Assembly (NCBI RefSeq): GCF_040096615.1
Contig: NZ_JBBMEJ010000014.1
Location: 1-64,000 of the forward strand
DNA length: 64,000 nt
Direction: 5' to 3'
Origin: Blautia_A aquisgranensis
GTDB lineage: Bacteria > Bacillota > Clostridia > Lachnospirales > Lachnospiraceae
Positions within the stretch are counted from its first letter, which is position 1; each line of letters begins with the position of its first letter. Below, in pieces: positions 53,370 to 63,171 of this stretch. A program made the position numbers and the translations under genes. The notes below the pieces were generated by a model. The model saw nothing but the letters and a program-made list of their open reading frames with translations. It did not search any database and had not been told where the DNA came from.

Positions 53370-54233
53370 TTAAATGATTTTTCGGATAATAGCACTTCCA
53401 TGCAGATCGCATACAGGATCTGCAAACAGGTGGTGTTTCAGGCAGAATTCGTCTACAGCTTTGTTACATCCGGAAAACTGGGTACTGTATACGTCATGGA
53501 TCAGGAGAACTCCGCCGATAGACAGACGTTCATAAAACAGAGGTAATGCAGCAGCAGTTGGAGCATAGAGATCTGCATCTAATGATACGAAACAGAAAGT
53601 TTCATCGGTAATATCGGAAAAAGTATCCGGAAACCATCCTTTATGGATGATCACATGTGATGGATCAGGCATGATGCGAAGAACAGAGTCTACATCTGTA
53701 GAAGAAAAGTCACCTGTTTTAGCGCGAGACAGATGCCTGGAGGTTTCTACGGCAATATCTTTTTCTGAAAAGCCTTCAAAAGTATCAAAAAGATGTATTT
53801 TTCGATCTGGAAAGGCTGTACTGATCAGGCAAGAAAAATCACCCTGGAAAACACCAAGTTCTGCCACATCTCCAGGGATATTTTGTTGATGCATCTGTTC
53901 GGCTAAAAGGCGCATAACCGCAACCCGTGCATCGAACATGCGAAGTGCAGAAGGATCACAAAATGAACCGTGATAGCCCAAGTGCTCCATCTGCTGCATC
54001 ATAGAACCACGCCGCTCTTCATCCAATACGCCAAGAATAATCAGATCAGGAAGAAGAGCAGCGGCCTTTGATGGAGAACAGATTGGGATATTACCAATAA
54101 ATTGTCCATGTTTGCGCGGATCATTATCGGCAAAGCACATGATCTGATAGGAATTTCCAAGAAGTCGGGCAGTCATCTGCCCAATCTGTCCGGCACCGAA
54201 TATAATAGTTTTGTAGACATGTTTTGTCATCAT
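53370..54233 (-). CDS. Rossmann-like domain fused to a TylF-type methyltransferase
   Basis: The 287-residue protein starts with KTIIFGAGQIGQMTARLLG, an NAD(P)- or sugar-acyltransferase-type Rossmann segment (about 1-95). A TylF/MycF-like methyltransferase follows, with PGDVAELGVFQGDFSCLIS, HLFDTFEGFSEKDI and FVSLDADLYAPTAAAL. The metal ligands of the family (Asp residues in LDADLY and LLIHDVYS) are present. It overlaps xdhC by four bases, so it is translationally coupled to it. Its role in hydroxylase maturation is unknown. Confidence 0.82.
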   Translation of the reverse strand: MMTKHVYKTIIFGAGQIGQMTARLLGNSYQIMCFADNDPRKHGQFIGNIPICSPSKAAALLPDLIILGVLDEERRGSMMQQMEHLGYHGSFCDPSALRMFDARVAVMRLLAEQMHQQNIPGDVAELGVFQGDFSCLISTAFPDRKIHLFDTFEGFSEKDIAVETSRHLSRAKTGDFSSTDVDSVLRIMPDPSHVIIHKGWFPDTFSDITDETFCFVSLDADLYAPTAAALPLFYERLSIGGVLLIHDVYSTQFSGCNKAVDEFCLKHHLFADPVCDLHGSAIIRKII

Positions 54234-55255
54234 TTCATAGCAGCCTTTCTTTCAGCTCGAACCTGAATCATTTGTCCTGTGATAGATATTGCGATTTCAG
54301 CAGGTGTTTCTGCTTTAATATTAAGTCCCACAGGCGTGATAATACGGTCTAATTCTCGCTCATCGATTCCATACTCTTTTACGAGACGATGAAATACACC
54401 AGCTCTTTTGGCGAGACTTCCAATGACGCCGATATAGAATGCAGGTGTGGCAAGAAGTTGTGCCTGCACAATCGTATCATAGGCATGACCTCGTGTCATG
54501 ACACAGCAATAATCAGCATCTGTGATAGAAATGCTCTGATCCAGATGATCAAAATCGCAAAGGATTGTCTCCGCTGCATCCGGGAAAAGAGCAGGATCTG
54601 TAAATTCCGGACGGTCATCCAGAACGATGCAGTGAAAGTCAACACTTGCAAGTATTGGTACCAGCTTTTGTGAAACATGCCCGCCTCCAAATACATAGAC
54701 AGTTCCGGATGTACCGATTTGTTCTGTAAACAGGTCACAGGTTTCATTGCGATGACGGCATGGTCTTGCTGATAAGGAAGATAAGATGGAAGAAGGAACA
54801 TCAGCATTTCCAGTCAATCCATAGGATGCACTGTAAAGACTCATACCGGATGTAGCATGAAGATCACAGATCAGCCAGAAATCTTTTCGTTCTTTATATA
54901 ATGTCTCAGCAGTTACTGCAAGTTCCATAATAATAGGGTCATTATGGTCCAGATACTGGAAAAATACGGTAACATCACCACCACAAATCATACCGATATT
55001 CTCAACATCTTTGCGATTCAACCGGAATTCATGTTCACAGGATTCTTTCTTTTCAAGAATATCAAGCGCCATAAGCTCTGCACGATATTCGACAGAACCT
55101 CCGCCTATGGTTCCGGCAACTCGGCCTTTTTTTCCAACCAACATACGGGAACCGGCACCTCTTGGCGTTGATCCTGAGGAAGCAACGATGGATGCAAGCA
55201 CAAGGTCGTTTTCTTTTTGAAATTCTTGTTGTATGATCTGAAATAAAGTTCTCAT
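54230..55255 (-). CDS. xdhC: XdhC/CoxI family molybdenum hydroxylase maturation protein
   Basis: XdhC proteins bind molybdenum cofactor and help install the terminal sulfido or selenido ligand in hydroxylases. The 341-residue protein has the N-terminal XdhC/CoxI part with ASIVASSGSTPRGAGSRMLV and GTIGGGSVEYRAE. The Rossmann C-terminal domain carries VYVFGGGHVSQKLVPIL and VMTRGHAYDTIVQAQLL, then YIGVIGSLAKRAGVF. It lies divergent to and beside the hydroxylase operon. Confidence 0.93.
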   Translation of the reverse strand: MRTLFQIIQQEFQKENDLVLASIVASSGSTPRGAGSRMLVGKKGRVAGTIGGGSVEYRAELMALDILEKKESCEHEFRLNRKDVENIGMICGGDVTVFFQYLDHNDPIIMELAVTAETLYKERKDFWLICDLHATSGMSLYSASYGLTGNADVPSSILSSLSARPCRHRNETCDLFTEQIGTSGTVYVFGGGHVSQKLVPILASVDFHCIVLDDRPEFTDPALFPDAAETILCDFDHLDQSISITDADYCCVMTRGHAYDTIVQAQLLATPAFYIGVIGSLAKRAGVFHRLVKEYGIDERELDRIITPVGLNIKAETPAEIAISITGQMIQVRAERKAAMK

Positions 55256-55286
55256 ATATAAAACACCTCCTGTAATTTTCTATAAG

Positions 55287-56360
55287 TCATATCGTCATGT
55301 GACAGATGGTCTGTATCATATTTTGCAGATCAAGAGCCTGTTTAAGCTGTCGTTCATGAGATTTCAAAGCTTCGGGACTGTTACATTTACACAGACTTTC
55401 CGCAAATCGTTTTTCGATGGTTACACGTTCGGTTTCCTGAATTAGTTTATCTGATAAAAAGACGATAGCCGCTTCATTCAGAAGTGTCTTCTGTAAACCA
55501 TGATGTTGTGAAATAATCTGACTGATTTCAGTATAGCCTAATTGTAAGAAAAGATCACCACCTGTTTTGGTGTGATGTTTTTGAAGTCTGGCAATATCAT
55601 GAAGGAGTGCTCCGGAGCGAATCAGTTTTTTATTAAAAAAGTAACCATGAGATTCCAGCAGATCGCAGAAATGGCAAGCCAATTCAGTCACTGCATCACT
55701 GTGCGCCTGTACATGATGAGGAAGAGACACCGAATCGCGAAGCATCCGGCATAGTTCGTCATGCAAGTCAGGATGAGGCTGCAGGTAAGTCAAATCAGAT
55801 AAGATAACATGATCGTTATCGTCTGTGTTCAGATGATAATAGGAACCACATGGAAGACGAAAATACTGTCTGGCATGCTGTTTTGAATCAAGCAAATACA
55901 GATAAGAAGAAATTACATCTGTATGAGCAACAATCGCAATATCACCCTCAGAAGAACGAAGAATCTCATAAATTGCCTGCGAAAAACGCATGCCAGATGC
56001 GAAAGGAGTTTCTGCTCCTGGAATCGGGTAATCAGGATTCATTCCACGTGCTTCATATATGTCCGGCCATCTTTTGCGTATCTCATCAAATGAAAGACCA
56101 TCCCATTCTCCCAGATTTCGTTCTGTTAAATCTGAGATAGTGATATGTGGAAGATCAGGTGTGATATGTGCAGCCGTTTCCATAGCTCTTGACAAAGGAC
56201 TGCAGTAAACAGCAGTTATTTTATCATCCAGTTCTCCGTGAAGAAGGACTGACTGCAGATGTCCAAGCATAGATAAAGAAAAATCAGTCTGACCGATACA
56301 GTAAGAATGTTCATCTGGATATTGTGGTTTTCCGTGTCGAATAAGATAAAGATTACGCAT
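55287..56360 (-). CDS. Histidine phosphatase fused to an HD domain
   Basis: I start at the ATG at 56360 (AGAGGA upstream), giving 357 residues. MRNLYLIRHGK has the catalytic RHG near residues 8-10. SPLSRAMETAAHI and the second His in VAHTDVISSYLYL fit a phosphoglycerate-mutase-like phosphatase. From about residue 215 an HD domain follows (GALLHDIARLQKHH, SQHHG). This pairing is known from selenium-dependent hydroxylase clusters. The start overlaps the end of the NTP transferase gene. The substrate is unknown. Confidence 0.87.
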   Translation of the reverse strand: MRNLYLIRHGKPQYPDEHSYCIGQTDFSLSMLGHLQSVLLHGELDDKITAVYCSPLSRAMETAAHITPDLPHITISDLTERNLGEWDGLSFDEIRKRWPDIYEARGMNPDYPIPGAETPFASGMRFSQAIYEILRSSEGDIAIVAHTDVISSYLYLLDSKQHARQYFRLPCGSYYHLNTDDNDHVILSDLTYLQPHPDLHDELCRMLRDSVSLPHHVQAHSDAVTELACHFCDLLESHGYFFNKKLIRSGALLHDIARLQKHHTKTGGDLFLQLGYTEISQIISQHHGLQKTLLNEAAIVFLSDKLIQETERVTIEKRFAESLCKCNSPEALKSHERQLKQALDLQNMIQTICHMTI

Positions 56361-57285
56361 TGAAAAATCCTCTGAAACACTTTTCAAATATTGCTTCGGA
56401 ACAGGTACGTGTTTCCTCTGAAAAACGGGCATATCGCTTCAAAAATTCTTCTCCGTATGGTGTCAGCTCACTGTGACTGCCCTTTACACCGCCCTGACTT
56501 CGAATAATCAGCGGTTCATGAAGCTGAGATTCTAATGTATGGATCAGATTCCAGCTGGTGGAGTAGGAAATGTGCATGCGTTCGCAGGCATCACGAACAG
56601 ATCCTGTTTCATGAATCAGTGTAAGCAGCGAATAAAGCTGTTCATCAAAGAAGACCTTTTCCCGTGCCAGCTGAATCTGAATCTCTGAACGGATCAGACT
56701 TTGATTGTGTGCACGAAGAAGTTCTGCATAATCCTCTGGTGTATCCGCATCATGAATGATTCCAGGATCTTCTACATTTAAACAATACATGGGAGTTCCA
56801 CAATGTTCTACAGCACCCTTCAGACCAGTGTTTCCATCATTGCTTAAAATGGACTCAATTAATGAGGAACGAATCAGGATCGGATGACCTGGAGTTCCGT
56901 TACAGACCGGAGTGACAAGAGGCTGTCCAAGAGAAAGCATTTGTGTAACGGTATGTGCTGTGAATAGTGGAACATCTACAGGTGTAAAGAGTACCGTATC
57001 CACTTTGTCTTTTAAATATTCCAGTCCAATCCTGACAGAATCAAACATATGAGTAGTTTCATAGTCCTCATTTCGAAGAAAAATAACATGATTGGAAGCA
57101 AGGTGGCGTTCCAGAGCATCCGCATTGTATCCGGTTACCACCACTATTTTAGAGATTCCGGCCTGCCGGAAGTTATTAATCACACGCTGCGCGATGGAAA
57201 TGGATCCAAGCTGAAGCATGGGCTTGAAGTCTCCCATTCGTGACGATTTCCCTGCAGCTACGATGAGAGCACCTGTCTGCATCAT
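56353..57285 (-). CDS. DVU_1551-type NTP transferase fused to a ModE-like helix-turn-helix
   Basis: The start is the ATG at 57285 (GGGAGG upstream), giving 310 residues; another ATG follows at once. GALIVAAGKSSRMGDFKPML is the nucleotidyltransferase motif, and FTPVDVPLFT carries the metal-binding Asp. Such enzymes are thought to make the cytosine dinucleotide form of the cofactor. From about residue 205 there is a ModE/LysR-type helix-turn-helix (SVRDACERMHISYSTSWNLI, then HTLESQLHEPLIIR), suggesting it also senses or regulates. It heads the leftward operon. Confidence 0.9.
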   Translation of the reverse strand: MMQTGALIVAAGKSSRMGDFKPMLQLGSISIAQRVINNFRQAGISKIVVVTGYNADALERHLASNHVIFLRNEDYETTHMFDSVRIGLEYLKDKVDTVLFTPVDVPLFTAHTVTQMLSLGQPLVTPVCNGTPGHPILIRSSLIESILSNDGNTGLKGAVEHCGTPMYCLNVEDPGIIHDADTPEDYAELLRAHNQSLIRSEIQIQLAREKVFFDEQLYSLLTLIHETGSVRDACERMHISYSTSWNLIHTLESQLHEPLIIRSQGGVKGSHSELTPYGEEFLKRYARFSEETRTCSEAIFEKCFRGFFNA

Positions 57286-57494
57286 AGATACCTCCCGAAA
57301 AATAATATTGTACAAATTTGATATTATTATAGCATAAAAAGTGGGAATAAATAGTGAAATTTTCGACAAAGTAATAAAACAATATAAAAAAGAGAAAAAA
57401 ATAGCCAACTAATAATTATTTACAATTTGTAAAACTGTACAAAATTATGATAACATGAAATTATACAAAATAATGTAAACAGGAGAACGTTTCC
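57286..57494. promoter_or_regulatory. Divergent promoter region of the hydroxylase cluster
   Basis: This AT-rich gap lies between the leftward NTP transferase operon and the rightward hydroxylase operon. Three related boxes are present: TGTACAAATTTGATATT (57309), TGTACAAAATTATGATA (57436) and TATACAAAATAATGTAA (57462). The last two are 26 bp apart. These may be binding sites for the ModE-like domain encoded next door. Confidence 0.45.
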
Positions 57495-57755
57495 ATGGAT
57501 AAGATTTTTGAAATTACCGCAAAAGAAGTTACGATACAGGTAAAAGATGAGCGCACAGGAGAGCAATACAGTCGGACACTTCCGATTGATTATTATGAGA
57601 ATGCGAATGTTTTAAAACTCAGCGGTGAGAATCTGGACGGAAGCAGCTCTTCCATTGTTTTCTATTCTGTCAGAGGAATGGAAAAACTTAAAGATCTGAC
57701 GGGTAAGGGAGTCGATCATGATCCATGCGGAACACATAAGTCAGAAGATTTGTAA
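57495..57755 (+). CDS. Small protein at the head of the hydroxylase operon
   Basis: The 86-residue protein starts at ATG behind AGGAGAACG and precedes the hydroxylase by 36 bp. It has alternating hydrophobic and charged residues (EITAKEVTIQVKDERTGEQY, VLKLSGENLDGSSSSIVFYS), suggesting a small beta-rich fold, and ends with VDHDPCGTHKSEDL. I do not recognise it. No signal peptide or membrane segment is visible. Its position suggests a dedicated accessory role. Confidence 0.75.
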   Translation: MDKIFEITAKEVTIQVKDERTGEQYSRTLPIDYYENANVLKLSGENLDGSSSSIVFYSVRGMEKLKDLTGKGVDHDPCGTHKSEDL

Positions 57756-57791
57756 CATCGGAACGTGTATTTTTTAAAGGAGGAATGAAAC

Positions 57792-60554
57792 ATGATTAAA
57801 AAGACACTGAAGATCAATGGTGTGGAGCGAATCCTTATTCTTGATAAGGATGAGACACTGGCTCAGGTACTTCGTGAGCATCTTCTTCTTACAGGATGTA
57901 AGATCGGTTGTGGAGAAGGTCATTGCGGAGCATGTAATGTTATTATGAACGGAAAAGTTACAAGATCCTGTATTTACAAGATGAGCCGTGTTCCGGACAA
58001 TGCAGAGATCACAACAATCGAGGGTGTGGGAACAATTTCTGATATGCATCCGATACAGGTTGCATGGATGGCATATGGATGTGCACAGTGTGGTTTCTGT
58101 TCACCAGGTTTTATTATTTCAGCAAAGGTTCTACTCGATAATAATCCGAGCCCTACCCGTGAAGAAGTGAGGGACTGGTTTAACAAGCAGCGTAATCTCT
58201 GTCGTTGTACAGGTTACAAGCCGCTTATCGATGCGACCATGGCGGCAGCAGCAGTTATGCGTGGCGAGATGACCAAAGAAGACCTCGTATTCAAGCAGAC
58301 AGGTGATTCTATCGTCGGTACAAACTATATCCGTCCATCAGCAGCACAGAAGGTAACAGGTACCTGGGATTTCGGTGCAGATGATGCATTAAAGATGCCG
58401 GAGGGAACTCTTCGTCTTGCACTTACACAGGCCAAGGTTTCTCACGCAAATATTCTCAGTATCGATACAACAGAAGCAGAGAGTATGCCGGGAGTTGTTC
58501 GTGTTATTACAGCGAAGGACATTAAGGCAGCAGGCGGAACCAACAAGATCAATGGTCTTGTAATGCTTCCGAAACACAATAAGACAGACGGATTTGAACG
58601 TCCTGTACTCTGCGACGAAAAGATCTTTCAGTTTGGTGATGCGATTGCGATCGTAGCTGCCGACACAGAAGAGCATGCACGTGCAGCAGCAGATGCAGTT
58701 AAGGTGGAGATCGAAGAACTTCCTGCATATATGAACGCAATGGATGCAATCGCACCGGATGCAGCAGAGATCCATCCTGGTACTCCAAACGCATTTTTTG
58801 AGACAAACTGTATCAAGGGACCGGACTTTGACTGGGACAGCATTCCGGATTCACAGCAGGTTGAGATCGAGTCCTACTGTTCACGCCAGCCTCATCTTCA
58901 CCTTGAGCCGGACTGTGGTTATGGATATATTGATGAAGACGGTATGATAACAGTGCATTCCAAATCTATCGGTATACATCTTCATATGCCTATGATCGCA
59001 GATGGTATCGGTGTACCAATGGAAAACTTAAGACTTGTTCAGAACCATGCAGGCGGAACATTTGGTTACAAGTTCTCACCGACAAATGAGGCTCTGATTG
59101 GTGCAGCTGTTAAGATTCTGGAACGTCCGGTATCGCTGGTATTTAATCAGTTCCAGAACATTACTTATACAGGAAAGAGATCTCCTGCATTTATGAATAT
59201 TAAGCTTGCAGCAGATGAAAATGGTAAACTCTTAGCACTTTGGGGTAACAACTATGTAGATCACGGTCCATATTCAGAATTTGGCGATCTGCTTACCTTG
59301 AGACTTTCTCAGTTTACAGGCGCAGGTTATGGAATTAATTCTATTCGTAATAAATCAACAACCGTATTTACAAACCATGCATGGGGCTCCGCATTCCGTG
59401 CTTATGGTTCACCACAGTCTTATATGGGATCTGAGATTGCGATTGACGTGCTGGCAGCTAAGATGGGAATCGATCCGTTTGATATCCGTGAAATGAACTG
59501 CTATAAAGAATCAGAGGGCACTACCATCCCGACAGGTTATCCACCGGAGGTATATTGTGAGGAAGATTTGTTTAAGAAAGCACGTCCATTGTATGAAGCG
59601 GCGAAAAAACGTGTTGCCGAAAAGAATGCAGCTTCTGACGGAAAGATGAAATATGGTATCGGTGTATCTCTTGGAGTATACGGTTGTGGTCTTGATGGTG
59701 TTGATACATCAAATGCATTTGCAGAATTAAATCCGGATGGAACCGTTACGATGTATGCTGCATGGGAAGATCATGGACAGGGGGCTGATATGGGTGTTCT
59801 TGTATCATCTCATGAAACACTGCGTCAGGCAGGAATCAGACCGGAACAGATTAAACTGGTTATGAATGATACGAAGACATGTCCGAATGCAGGACCTGCA
59901 GGAGGATCACGCTCACAGGTTATGTCAGGTAATGCATGTCGTCTGGCTGCAGAAAATCTTGTAGCAGCAATGAAGAAAGAAGACGGAACATTCCGTACTT
60001 ATGATGAGATGGTAGCAGAAGGGCTTGCAACAAAATATGAAGGTAACTGGGTAACTACATTCTGTGCAGATCATCCGATCGATCAGGATACCGCACAGGG
60101 CGATCCATTTGCAACTTATATGTATACTATCTTCCTGCCGGAAGTTGCTGTTAATACAGAAACAGGTAAAGTTACCGTTGAGAAATTTACTTGCGTAGCT
60201 GACGTAGGTACGATCATGAACAGACTTCTTGTAGAAGGTAATTTCTATGGTGGTCTTGTACAGGGTATCGGTCTTGCTCTTTCGGAAGACTTTGAAGATT
60301 TGAACCATGACACCACTTTGAAGAATTGTGGTATTCCATATCCAAAGGATGCTCCGGATGATATTGAACTTCACTTCAATGAAACATATCGTCCAAGTGG
60401 TCCTTACGGTGCGGCTGGTTGTGGTGAGGCTCCACTGGATGCTCCACATCCTGCAATCCTGAATGCAATCTTTAATGCGACAGGTGCACGTATTACACGT
60501 ATCCCTGCCCGTCCGGAAAGGGTTCTTGCAGCATTAAAAGAACTTGAGAAATAA
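57792..60554 (+). CDS. Selenium-dependent xanthine dehydrogenase-type molybdenum hydroxylase
   Basis: The 920-residue single-chain enzyme has an N-terminal plant-type [2Fe-2S] domain (Cys 40, 45, 48, 60) and a second [2Fe-2S] domain (Cys 100, 103, 137, 139; CGFCSPGF, NLCRCTGY). The molybdenum part begins near residue 180. QNHAGGTFGYKFSPTNEA, SAFRAYGSPQSYMGSE and GAAGCGEAPLDAPHPA are cofactor-binding segments. It lacks the FAD domain of classical xanthine dehydrogenase. The family name comes from a labile selenium on the cofactor; selenocysteine is not encoded. The neighbours support this class. The substrate (xanthine or another purine) is inferred. Confidence 0.92.
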   Translation: MIKKTLKINGVERILILDKDETLAQVLREHLLLTGCKIGCGEGHCGACNVIMNGKVTRSCIYKMSRVPDNAEITTIEGVGTISDMHPIQVAWMAYGCAQCGFCSPGFIISAKVLLDNNPSPTREEVRDWFNKQRNLCRCTGYKPLIDATMAAAAVMRGEMTKEDLVFKQTGDSIVGTNYIRPSAAQKVTGTWDFGADDALKMPEGTLRLALTQAKVSHANILSIDTTEAESMPGVVRVITAKDIKAAGGTNKINGLVMLPKHNKTDGFERPVLCDEKIFQFGDAIAIVAADTEEHARAAADAVKVEIEELPAYMNAMDAIAPDAAEIHPGTPNAFFETNCIKGPDFDWDSIPDSQQVEIESYCSRQPHLHLEPDCGYGYIDEDGMITVHSKSIGIHLHMPMIADGIGVPMENLRLVQNHAGGTFGYKFSPTNEALIGAAVKILERPVSLVFNQFQNITYTGKRSPAFMNIKLAADENGKLLALWGNNYVDHGPYSEFGDLLTLRLSQFTGAGYGINSIRNKSTTVFTNHAWGSAFRAYGSPQSYMGSEIAIDVLAAKMGIDPFDIREMNCYKESEGTTIPTGYPPEVYCEEDLFKKARPLYEAAKKRVAEKNAASDGKMKYGIGVSLGVYGCGLDGVDTSNAFAELNPDGTVTMYAAWEDHGQGADMGVLVSSHETLRQAGIRPEQIKLVMNDTKTCPNAGPAGGSRSQVMSGNACRLAAENLVAAMKKEDGTFRTYDEMVAEGLATKYEGNWVTTFCADHPIDQDTAQGDPFATYMYTIFLPEVAVNTETGKVTVEKFTCVADVGTIMNRLLVEGNFYGGLVQGIGLALSEDFEDLNHDTTLKNCGIPYPKDAPDDIELHFNETYRPSGPYGAAGCGEAPLDAPHPAILNAIFNATGARITRIPARPERVLAALKELEK

Positions 60555-60655
60555 GCTTAATTCATAATGTGGTTGGAGTAAAAGCTGCCAACTGTGATAT
60601 AATCAGGGGAGACGGGAAACTGCCTCCCCTTTACAGACGAAAGGAGTATCAGGTT

Positions 60656-62950
60656 ATGACATACATACAGGAGAGAGGTTCTACTCACGTTTATCATGTA
60701 AATCGAATGTCAAAAGAAGAGATGGATCATATGATCAGTCTCTGCGTCCATGAACAGCCGGCCTACTGTGTTGCAGCCTGTCCTTTCAAAATGGATACAA
60801 AAGAGATGCTGTATTATGCTGCAAAAGGAAATTTTAAGAAAGCGTTGGCAATTTATGAGAAAATTACACCATTTCCAATGATTCTCTGTGATGGATGTAC
60901 GGCACCTTGCGAAGATAATTGCAAGCTTTGTGAACTTGGTGATGGTGTCTCCATACGAGAAGTAGAACGTGCGATTGTCCGGTATGGAGAACCGGGAAGA
61001 AGAAGCAGTGTATTCCGCATGAGAAAGAAGAAAAAGGCAGCAATCTTTGGTTCTGGATTATTTCCACTGTTTCTTGCGGGGGAACTGGAAAAGAAAATGT
61101 ATCCTACGACGATTTATTGTAAGGAAGAAGATTATGAAAGCTATATTGCAGCGGCAGCCGGACATCTTTTGGAATCAGACCGCAGCAATGAAGCGAAACG
61201 TCTGAAATCTATGGATCTTTCTTTTGAATTTGGATGCAGTTTGAATCTTTCGTTTATCAGAGAAAAAATGGAACTGGCAGATGTGGTATGCGCATCAGAA
61301 GAAGTGGCAAAAATGTTAGCTCCGGAAGAAGCAGCAGATGTCGAGATTATGTTAAGAGAACAGGCAAAGATTGTCAGCGGACCTGCGGAATCTGTGATGG
61401 ATGCGGCTTTTGCCGCAAAGCGGGCAGCTTTGACAGTGGATCTTCTGGTACAGAATTTATCGCCGCACAGCAACAGAGGCAGTGAAGGAGCAGTGACTAC
61501 CAAGCTTTATACGAACATGGAAGGAATCCATGGATCGAATAAGATTTTCTGTGGTCAGGATGGGTATTCAAAAGAAGAAGCTGTAGAAGAAGCAAAACGA
61601 TGTATTCAGTGTCATTGTGACGAATGCATGAAAGGCTGTGTGTATTTAAGTGAATATCAAAAACATCCGGGTTTATTAGCCCGTGAGATCTATAATAATA
61701 CTCAGATTATCATGGGAGATCATCCGATGAACAAACCGATGAATGCCTGTGCCCTCTGTGGACAGTGTACGGTGATCTGTCCGAATGGATTTGATATGAG
61801 TCAGGTGTGTAAGTCAGCAAGAGAAAATATGGTATCCACAGATAAGATGCCGCTGGCGCCACATGAATTTGCACTGATGGACATGTTATTTTCAAATTCA
61901 GAGGCTTTTTTAAGCAGACCCCAGCCGGGATATGAAACTTGCAGATATGTATTTTTCCCGGGCTGTCAGGCAGGGGCGATAGCGCCGGATGTGGTTATGC
62001 AGGCATACGAAGATTTAAGTAATCGGGTAGATAGAGGTGTTGCTCTGATGCTGGGATGCTGTGGTGCAATCAGCGAATGGGCGGGCCGCTATGAAATGAC
62101 AGAAAAAGTAAATGAGCAGCTGAAACAGGAACTGGCCAAGCTTGGTGATCCGATCATCATTGCAGGCTGTCCAAGCTGCATGAAGCAGCTAAAAGAAAGT
62201 ATTGGAGCACATGTTATAGGAATCTGGGAAATTTTGAGAGAAATCGGACTTCCACAGCAGGCGAAAGGACTGGAGATACCGGTTGCCATACATGATGCCT
62301 GTGGTGCCAGAGGGGATGCACAGACACAAGATATGATACGACAACTTTTGTCGGATATGGGATGTATCGTTGAAGATACAGAATATTCCAGAGATTTGTC
62401 TCCATGTTGTGGATATGGAGGTCTGACGGCATATGCCAATAAAGATATGGCAGCGAAAATGACAGAAAAGTGTCTGGAACGTTCCGATGCACCATATATT
62501 ACATACTGCATGGCATGCAGAGACCGATTTGCCAGAGAGGGAAGAGAATCCCGACATATACTTGAACTTCTGTATGGGGCAAATGCCAGCAACATGCCTG
62601 ATATCAGTGAGAAACGCTACAACAGGCTCATATTGAAACAAACACTTTTAAAAAACATCTGGAATGAGGAACCGATCATGGAGAAAAAAGACTATACTGT
62701 TGCCTATACAGAGGAGGCAATCCATATGATGGATGAGCGCATGATACTGAAAAGTGATGTGGAACGTGTGTTATCAGATTACAGAGAAAATCAGGAAGCA
62801 ATCCTGGATGAAGAAACAAAAGAACTGGTGACAAGAAGCAGACTGGGAAATGTCACATTCTGGGTGCGGTTTGTGGAAACAGAAGACGGATATCTGGTAC
62901 ACAGAGCATACAGTCATCGAATGAATATTATGAAAAGGGTGGGACAGTAA
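60656..62950 (+). CDS. Pyridine nucleotide-disulfide oxidoreductase / dicluster-binding protein
   Basis: I start at the ATG at 60656 (AAGGAG upstream), giving 764 residues. An N-terminal ferredoxin-like Cys set (PAYCVAACPFKMDTKEM, CDGCTAPCEDNCKLCELG) precedes a degenerate nucleotide-binding segment KKAAIFGSGLFPLFLAG. The middle has CIQCHCDECMKGC and CALCGQCTVICPNGFDMSQVC, then two CCG-type heterodisulfide-reductase clusters (FFPGCQAGA, LGCCGA; HDACGARG, SPCCGYGG). A C-terminal ~85-residue extension follows. It probably passes electrons to or from the hydroxylase. This family sits beside selenium-dependent hydroxylases. Confidence 0.88.
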   Translation: MTYIQERGSTHVYHVNRMSKEEMDHMISLCVHEQPAYCVAACPFKMDTKEMLYYAAKGNFKKALAIYEKITPFPMILCDGCTAPCEDNCKLCELGDGVSIREVERAIVRYGEPGRRSSVFRMRKKKKAAIFGSGLFPLFLAGELEKKMYPTTIYCKEEDYESYIAAAAGHLLESDRSNEAKRLKSMDLSFEFGCSLNLSFIREKMELADVVCASEEVAKMLAPEEAADVEIMLREQAKIVSGPAESVMDAAFAAKRAALTVDLLVQNLSPHSNRGSEGAVTTKLYTNMEGIHGSNKIFCGQDGYSKEEAVEEAKRCIQCHCDECMKGCVYLSEYQKHPGLLAREIYNNTQIIMGDHPMNKPMNACALCGQCTVICPNGFDMSQVCKSARENMVSTDKMPLAPHEFALMDMLFSNSEAFLSRPQPGYETCRYVFFPGCQAGAIAPDVVMQAYEDLSNRVDRGVALMLGCCGAISEWAGRYEMTEKVNEQLKQELAKLGDPIIIAGCPSCMKQLKESIGAHVIGIWEILREIGLPQQAKGLEIPVAIHDACGARGDAQTQDMIRQLLSDMGCIVEDTEYSRDLSPCCGYGGLTAYANKDMAAKMTEKCLERSDAPYITYCMACRDRFAREGRESRHILELLYGANASNMPDISEKRYNRLILKQTLLKNIWNEEPIMEKKDYTVAYTEEAIHMMDERMILKSDVERVLSDYRENQEAILDEETKELVTRSRLGNVTFWVRFVETEDGYLVHRAYSHRMNIMKRVGQ

Positions 62951-63171
62951 TGGCAGTAGAAAGAACATATTATACGATTGATCCGGAAGGAAAGCTGACC
63001 TGCATGAAATGTAAGGTTCCTCTTGTAAAAGGAAAAGCAAAATTTATGTATCTGGAAAATGGGTTTCCTGTGGAAATGCCTGTCTGTCCAAAGTGTGGGT
63101 TTGTGTATGTTCCGGAAGAACTCGCACTTGGAAAAGTGCTCGCGGTGGAGCGTGCATTGGAGGATAAATAG
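62950..63171 (+). CDS. DVU_1557-type small redox protein
   Basis: The 73-residue protein has two CxxC pairs: KLTCMKCKVPL near the start and MPVCPKCGFVYVPEELA in the middle, a rubredoxin/zinc-ribbon-like arrangement. Its ATG overlaps the preceding stop by one base. I recognise it as the small redox protein of the selenium-dependent hydroxylase neighbourhood. Its role, electron transfer or metal binding, is inferred. Confidence 0.85.
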   Translation: MAVERTYYTIDPEGKLTCMKCKVPLVKGKAKFMYLENGFPVEMPVCPKCGFVYVPEELALGKVLAVERALEDK

